Source of the DNA: Owenia fusiformis
Taxonomy: Eukaryota > Annelida > Polychaeta > Sabellida > Oweniidae
Reading direction: 5' to 3'
Length of the DNA stretch: 64,000 bases
Assembly (NCBI GenBank): GCA_903813345.2
Contig: CAIIXF020000010.1
Location: forward strand, 29,444,828-29,508,827
The notes beneath the pieces are model-generated. The model searched no databases, was not told the origin of the DNA, and worked only from the letters and a program-made list of their open reading frames with translations. A program made the position numbers and the translations under genes. This document shows positions 58,929-64,000 of the stretch, piece after piece (the stretch's first letter is position 1; each line of letters starts with the position of its first letter).

Positions 58929-60618
58929 CTTTTGCAAGTGTTAGTGACGCAGCATATAGTTGTATTGACATAAAAAGCAACTGGAAATAAAACGAGGATA
59001 ATATAACAAAATGGTATATACATCATGAGCAGTACTAGCCTATGTAATTTAATATGAATATTGGTGTCCTAACTATATATGACCTAACTCACAAATAAGA
59101 AATGCTAAAAAATGTATACACAAGTACCACTAGAAATACCAATATATATGTAAAAACAGAGCAAAATATGATACTTTTAAAAATACACAAATCATAAGAA
59201 AACAAAGCCATCCCAAGCTATCCTCTAACATATAAAACAGCAATGTTTAGTACCCTTTACTCGAATGAGAATAAAGGTGGTCCAAAATAACACGTTTTGG
59301 AAAAGAAATGCTCTCAAGGTTAAAAGAGTTAAGTAAGAGGGAAATAGTCACATCTATTTGTTAAAAATAAAACTTGTAGTTTTAAGATAACCACCTCAAA
59401 TCACCATCGTTCTGAAAGTCACCAAAGTTTCCATCGTTCATTTTCTAGGTTCAAGTTGCACAAACCATATCAAAAATTATTTTATTTTCATTTAATTTCA
59501 AATCAAACATTATGCTTCAGATAGAAAGAATCGGGACTATGAAAAAAATTATGAAACCACATAAAATCAAGTATTCCCATGGTGACACCTAGTGCTCTAT
59601 TAATGTTGCTTTATCAGCGGATTACGTTTTTTCTAATTCTTGTCATACAGATCAAACATTATACTAATAAAAGTTCTTGTAGATTTCTAGTCTTTATCTT
59701 CATGAGGGTACAATGATATGACTTGGAGTTAAAGTATCCACTGAGATGGTATGAGAAGTGCTCTGTAGAGTTGCCTAATGGTGCCGTTTTGGCATCCGGT
59801 AGTTTTGAGCTCTCAACCCTTTATTCAAGCTGAAAAATTAAAGAAAAAACACCCAGACGGAACTATGAGACCTCAAAATACCCCAAATTTCTGCTAGATT
59901 AAAGGTCTGAAGTAATTCTATTCTGTTACCTACCGTTTGAATTGAATATATTAGAACTGCAAGCAATCGGATTTTGTTGTTAAATCGCAAAGCAAGATAC
60001 TGGAATAAGAGAGGAGTTTGCTTAGCAATTATTGAGAACGTTACTATACATGAGAGGTTCGATGTTAATGTTATAAATCATTCTCATTGTAATTTACCTA
60101 TAAATTTCAAGCTGATCCGAGAACGTTATTCCTTAAGGAATTGGGAAACGTTACATAAAATGTATCACACAAAGAATATTCAACACATTTCTACAACATG
60201 AATATTACAAATATGCTCGACTACTCTAAGTATATATACGATATTTCTAAGGCCTAAAGTAAACTCACAAACCTCAAAAACGCTCGTCAATCTCAGTCTG
60301 TGATAAATTGGTATATACATGTGCAGTTATGATATACCCGACCACGTGGGATATTGTAAGGAACCATATCATTGTACCATAGTTATAAACTTCCGAAGGA
60401 AATCCAATTATTGCTACCGTGGATTGCAGAGTTGCACAAATCGACAATGATACTGGAAACACGGACATTTTTCTTTCACCAAGCAAAACCTCTTCTGATG
60501 TATTTTGTTTCTTTCCGGTGCATCCATAGTAAACACCAATCAGAATCGATGCCAGTAATGCAAATCCGTATACAAGCCAATCTTCCCAGCCGAAAATTAA
60601 CTCCGTTTCGTTACCCAT

Positions 60619-63462
60619 CTTTCTACGTCTAAAACTGCTAAAACTGCTATACGAACGCTAAAAACAAAAATAGGAAATATGTCAAGTACGGTAACCAGGA
60701 GATGATATTTATGCATATATTTTATTCTCTAGACGTTCTAATATACGTGTCGCCTATTTTTGGAGCTTAACACCCCCAAGGTATGCATCATGCAAAAACA
60801 TTTTAAAATATTAATGCTGCTTGAGATTATGCTCATCATACAAACTGGCTTAAACATTTCTAGCATCGAAACAGGTCAATTTTGTACAAGTTACATAATG
60901 GTTCAATCAGTAGCTACTAAAGTCAAGATTTTTGAAAAGTTATACTTTTCTTTGATATGTACGTTATCACACTTTATACAAACATGAGATTAGGTCAGTT
61001 GATTTGAACCCACTAGTACTTTTAAGTCATTGATACTGACCAAATAGGAGCCATTAACCTGTTAAGAAAATCTTCCAGCTTCGCTCTGGAAGATCACTTC
61101 TAACAAATTGATAATGTACGAGACTTGAAATGTACGTTGTCTTGTTTTATTAAATTTGCTAATTATGTGTGATAATATATATAAATTGGGTATTTCTTGT
61201 TTTTATCATGACTCATTTGAACTAATAGATTGTTTAGCAGCAGTTGTGATTTAAACTGAAGTGTATTTCGAGAAATTTTACTTGTATCAAGGTGAGTATA
61301 AGAGAAAATGTACACCCCTTACTTTGTCAAAACGATATATTACTTACATCACAAGTTAAATAGCAAATTTTTGCGTAGTTGAGTTGTGGATAAACTTAGT
61401 TAATGTGTAACTATTGAATAAGCTACATTATAGCACTGCTATGAAGTTTTCTGGTAATATAAATCTCTCAGATATGTACGTTGTCATACATAACGTACAT
61501 ATCAATAGGTGGCATGTCTATTTCTAAGCGGTGTTTGTAGACATCATCGGTTTGTTTGACCAAAATGGTAGTTGGTCCTACTATCGATACAAGTTTATCA
61601 CATTTCTCAAAATCGTGAGAATCAAATGCACTATTGGATGGGTAAATCAAGCATAAGAAGAGAATTCATGATGACATGCTCTTTTCATGAAGTCGAACAT
61701 GACGAGTGCCTTTTTCATGGACGGTCTGGAAGGCATTTTATGGAGTTGAATACTTCAAAGGCATAAAATTGACCTCTCTCTTAGTACAGGCAACGTGCAG
61801 ACATTCCAAGTATATCTGTAAATAACTCGGGAATTCTTACATGGTCACAAACACATTCCATGATTAAGAATTCGTTGATATTTATTTCTACTGAGCAAGC
61901 TCTGAAACAGTTAAAACGCTATAAAAGCTGGGACTCAAACATTCAGCATCCATAAGTTGGGAAGATAATATAAATATGGAAAAACTGTTTTTGAAGAAGT
62001 TAACTTCTTTCATTGACTTCGACATTTGTCCTAATGTTACATGCATATTGATTTTTTACAATTAGGTAATTCCATTAGGTCAAATTATTTGTTGAAAGTG
62101 ACATTTCATAACAAAACGTACATTTCAGAGATCATTTTTGACGATGAAGGTACACTTGTGAAATCAACAATAATTTCAAAATGGTTGTAGATTAGTTTGC
62201 AATTTTTTGTATTTTGCCCCTTGATACATTACATTATAATATACCAAAGGATTGATACAAATAGAGAAACTTTATTTTTCAAAAAGTTTGAACCCCAAAT
62301 TGCACCTTATATCTGGAATGGATGTGAAGAACCCGAATTTTTATTTCTTAGAACCTTTAGTTTTGATATTGCATTACTGATTTCTATTTTTTAAGCAAAT
62401 CGCTTGGGGTTTTGAAGTTATGGAGGATTTCAACAAGGGGCGATTTTCAAGAGTTATTTTAAAATATTTTCAAAGGAAATATCTACACGGCATACACAAT
62501 TACTTTATATATCATATATCATTTAGAACTTTAACTTTATCAAATGTTATTATCACATTTTTCTTTTTAATTTTTATAAATAGTCTAGAAGGTAGAAAAT
62601 AAGACCAAATGTTGTACTTTTGTTTTTTAAAGAACTAAATGATATCTAATGATTATTAAAATTGTTTTATCCGTGGAAAGTGAGAAATTGTTCAAAAACA
62701 TATAAATGTTAAAACACGCCGGTTACAACTTTTTTTTAAAATCTCAAACTCTCGTTATGTGTCTACGCATTTCTAAAAATTAGAGGTGCATCATATTTTC
62801 CTAGTAGAAATGTGTGAAGTTATGTATAAATAGGGCATATAATAGTGAATTTCTAAATTGGATTTTTGATTGGAGTTTTACTCATAAAAAGGCCCCTGTT
62901 TAACTCCGCCATAACTTACTAAAACTCCAGTGGATTTTGCTTAATTTCTAAAAACGAATCAAGGACAGTCTATATTACTATTTCAAAGCATTGAAAACAG
63001 GGGTTCTGCAACAGGACATAAAACCTCAACGAACCGTCTTTAGACATTTTTGGTTGACACTATTAGCTTTTCTCCCCATGCATCCGCTGTGTTGTTGAAT
63101 ATACATTTGCCTTGGGCTTAAAGGTGGCTGTGCTAGGTCTCACATTATACCGAGGCCAAAACTGATGTTCACGTTGGTGGAAGTCTAGGAGGCCTGAACT
63201 GCATATACATACACTTATTTATATATTATGCAATAAAGTACGTTTGCTATTCATATAATACGCTTACTGTTCAGAGTGTTTATATAGTATATTACCTACA
63301 AATACAGTACAGCTGATAGCTATATATCATCATTGCATATATATTTTGTTATTTTGCCCTTTATGCTCAATTTAGTCTCAAAAGAATCTAGAAAGTATAA
63401 ACTAAATCATTATCAAAATATAACTGACAATTAATAATGTCAATTTTTTTTCATTTATTAAA
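60619..63462. other. 5' flank of copy B and intergenic DNA
   Basis: Upstream of copy B, so its promoter should lie at the left edge. TGAAATGTACGTT (about 61126-61138) and AACGTACATTTCA (62116-62128) form a 13-bp inverted pair, and between them a 12-bp-arm hairpin sits at 61471-61503 with the same ACGT core. This may be a foldback element. Short ORFs show no domain. Confidence 0.4.
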
Positions 63463-63618
63463 ATGGCAGATGTTTCCACACCAACCAAATTGATGAAATG
63501 GAAGCATAGAAATCTGATACAGTGCATGGTTCAAAATGGCAAGACTTTGCAAGAGACTTATGAACTGGTTCAGGGAGCATTTGGAAATGATGCCAAAACG
63601 TTTCTAGAAATTGCCTAG
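63463..63618 (+). pseudogene. mariner transposase N-terminal piece
   Basis: 51 codons from ATG to TAG. Residues 18-42 read L-I-Q-C-M-V-Q-N-G-K-T-L-Q-E-T-Y-E-L, then G-A-F-G-N-D-A, the first helix-turn-helix of mariner-type transposases (usual form N-G-K-T-x-x-E-T-Y-x-x-L, Y-G-D-D-A). Homology stops near 63600, where the minus-strand piece begins. Confidence 0.72.
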
Positions 63619-63814
63619 ATGCTGCAAGACGCGCTTCCTTTTGCTCCACTGTGAGGAACTTTGGAACCCACTTTGCTGCAACATACCACTTTTTCAAGAT
63701 CTTTGTGACAATTGTATGGCAGGACCCCTTAGATATATCCAGTAAATCACTTATTTCCTCTAATGAAATATGTCTGTCCTTTGAAATTGAAGAAAAATAG
63801 CCACCCAAAGACAC
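63600..63814 (-). pseudogene. mariner transposase second HTH piece, inverted
   Basis: Part of a 118-codon ORF (63458-63814). Its first about 73 residues read I-S-L-E-E-I-S-D-L-L-D-I-S-K-G-S and then A-K-W-V-P-K-F-L-T-V-E-Q-K-E-A-R, the second HTH and W-V-P-x-x-L-T linker of mariner transposases. The remaining residues are antisense of the N-terminal piece. The two pieces are adjacent in a normal transposase but here lie head to head, so the element was inverted internally. Confidence 0.75.
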
Positions 63815-64000
63815 TTACACCTGCTAATTGCCACTTTACAAAGAGTTTATTCAAGCAAGAAAACTATTTGGAAAAACGTAATTTCGGGTTGAACATGGTA
63901 CCCACCACTCTGGTTACCATAGCAACCATATCTCAAGAACCAATCAGAATTGAGGTCCCAAATTTTAACATATAATGTATAAATATATAACACATATGTG

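Larger units (their letters stand above)
43775..60618 (-). pseudogene. SLC5-family transporter, copy B, frameshifted in exon 1
   Basis: Fourteen exons (minus strand, 5' to 3'): 60273-60618, 59934-59999, 58929-58980, 57575-57642, 56861-57015, 55103-55243, 54168-54297, 51372-51460, 48548-48675, 48239-48396, 46251-46531, 44990-45102, 44151-44230, 43775-43885. Exons 2-10 and 12 have exactly the lengths and phases of copy A. Exon 1 is 346 bp against 348 in copy A: at about 60312-60315 two bases are missing after A-H-V-Y, and the frame meets TGA at the exon end. The other thirteen exons are open, with an ATG in good context (GAAAGATGG) and GT-AG at every junction. Without the lesion it would encode 639 residues, ending ...G-F-D-D-E-C-I-R-L. 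So it is a very recent pseudogene, an allele, or a sequencing/assembly error. Exon-1 protein identity with copy A is roughly 70 percent. Confidence 0.85.

Noticed and set aside
1-64000. tRNA, rRNA or operon-type features
   Set aside because: No cloverleaf with a GGTTCGAATCC-type T arm and no rRNA-like stretch seen; the genes have introns, so bacterial signals do not apply.

Overview
The window is nuclear DNA of an animal: AT-rich, intron-rich, with long introns full of small DNA transposons, and no operons or bacterial signals. I infer a marine invertebrate, most likely a mollusc (bivalve-like). The grounds are a secreted CILP-like matrix gene, tandem SLC5 transporters, and two tandem-repeat elements that end in a GGAC microsatellite and resemble the 'pearl'/HINE elements I recall from bivalves. 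The species cannot be named from sequence alone.

Left third (about 0.8-18.5 kb, + strand): the 3' part of a cartilage intermediate layer protein (CILP)-like gene. A phase-consistent chain of nine exons can be read: a Thr/Pro-rich linker, a thrombospondin type 1 repeat, a Cys-rich motif plus carboxypeptidase-regulatory-like fold, an Ig domain split over two exons (the first too short for ordinary ORF detection), a 1.5 kb exon with the CILP core, and three C-terminal exons ending at a TAG at 18510. The 5' end lies outside the window. Its introns hold a SWIM zinc-finger ORF on the minus strand, several Tc1/mariner-type elements with TA target duplications, and other inverted-repeat elements.

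Middle (18.5-34 kb): no convincing complete gene. It holds tandem repeats, a pogo/Tigger-like MITE, orphan exon-like ORFs near 24.2-24.8 kb, a 1.5 kb PIF/Harbinger-type element with TTA target duplication that keeps a MADF (Myb-like) ORF, nested Tc1-like foldbacks, and a third, dead SLC5 first exon that is itself split by a mariner-type insertion.

Right half (34-60.6 kb, minus strand): two head-to-tail paralogues of an SLC5-family sodium-coupled solute transporter (SLC5A8/A12/A6-like). I reconstructed every coding exon of both. The downstream copy (A, 34.0-42.5 kb) reads through 13 exons to a stop that truncates the cytoplasmic tail, yet an intact-looking fourteenth exon remains behind it. 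The upstream copy (B, 43.8-60.6 kb) has 14 exons with matching phases but lacks 2 bp in exon 1, which breaks the frame. With the exon-1 relic at 30.7-32.2 kb this makes an array B-A-C of three copies, each with a different lesion. Copy B introns hold most of the transposons of this half.

Far right (60.6-64 kb): intergenic, ending in a rearranged mariner transposase remnant with its two N-terminal pieces head to head. I found no rRNA, tRNA or CRISPR. No wholly new biological system stands out; the unusual content is the decaying transporter array and the transposon-derived structures.
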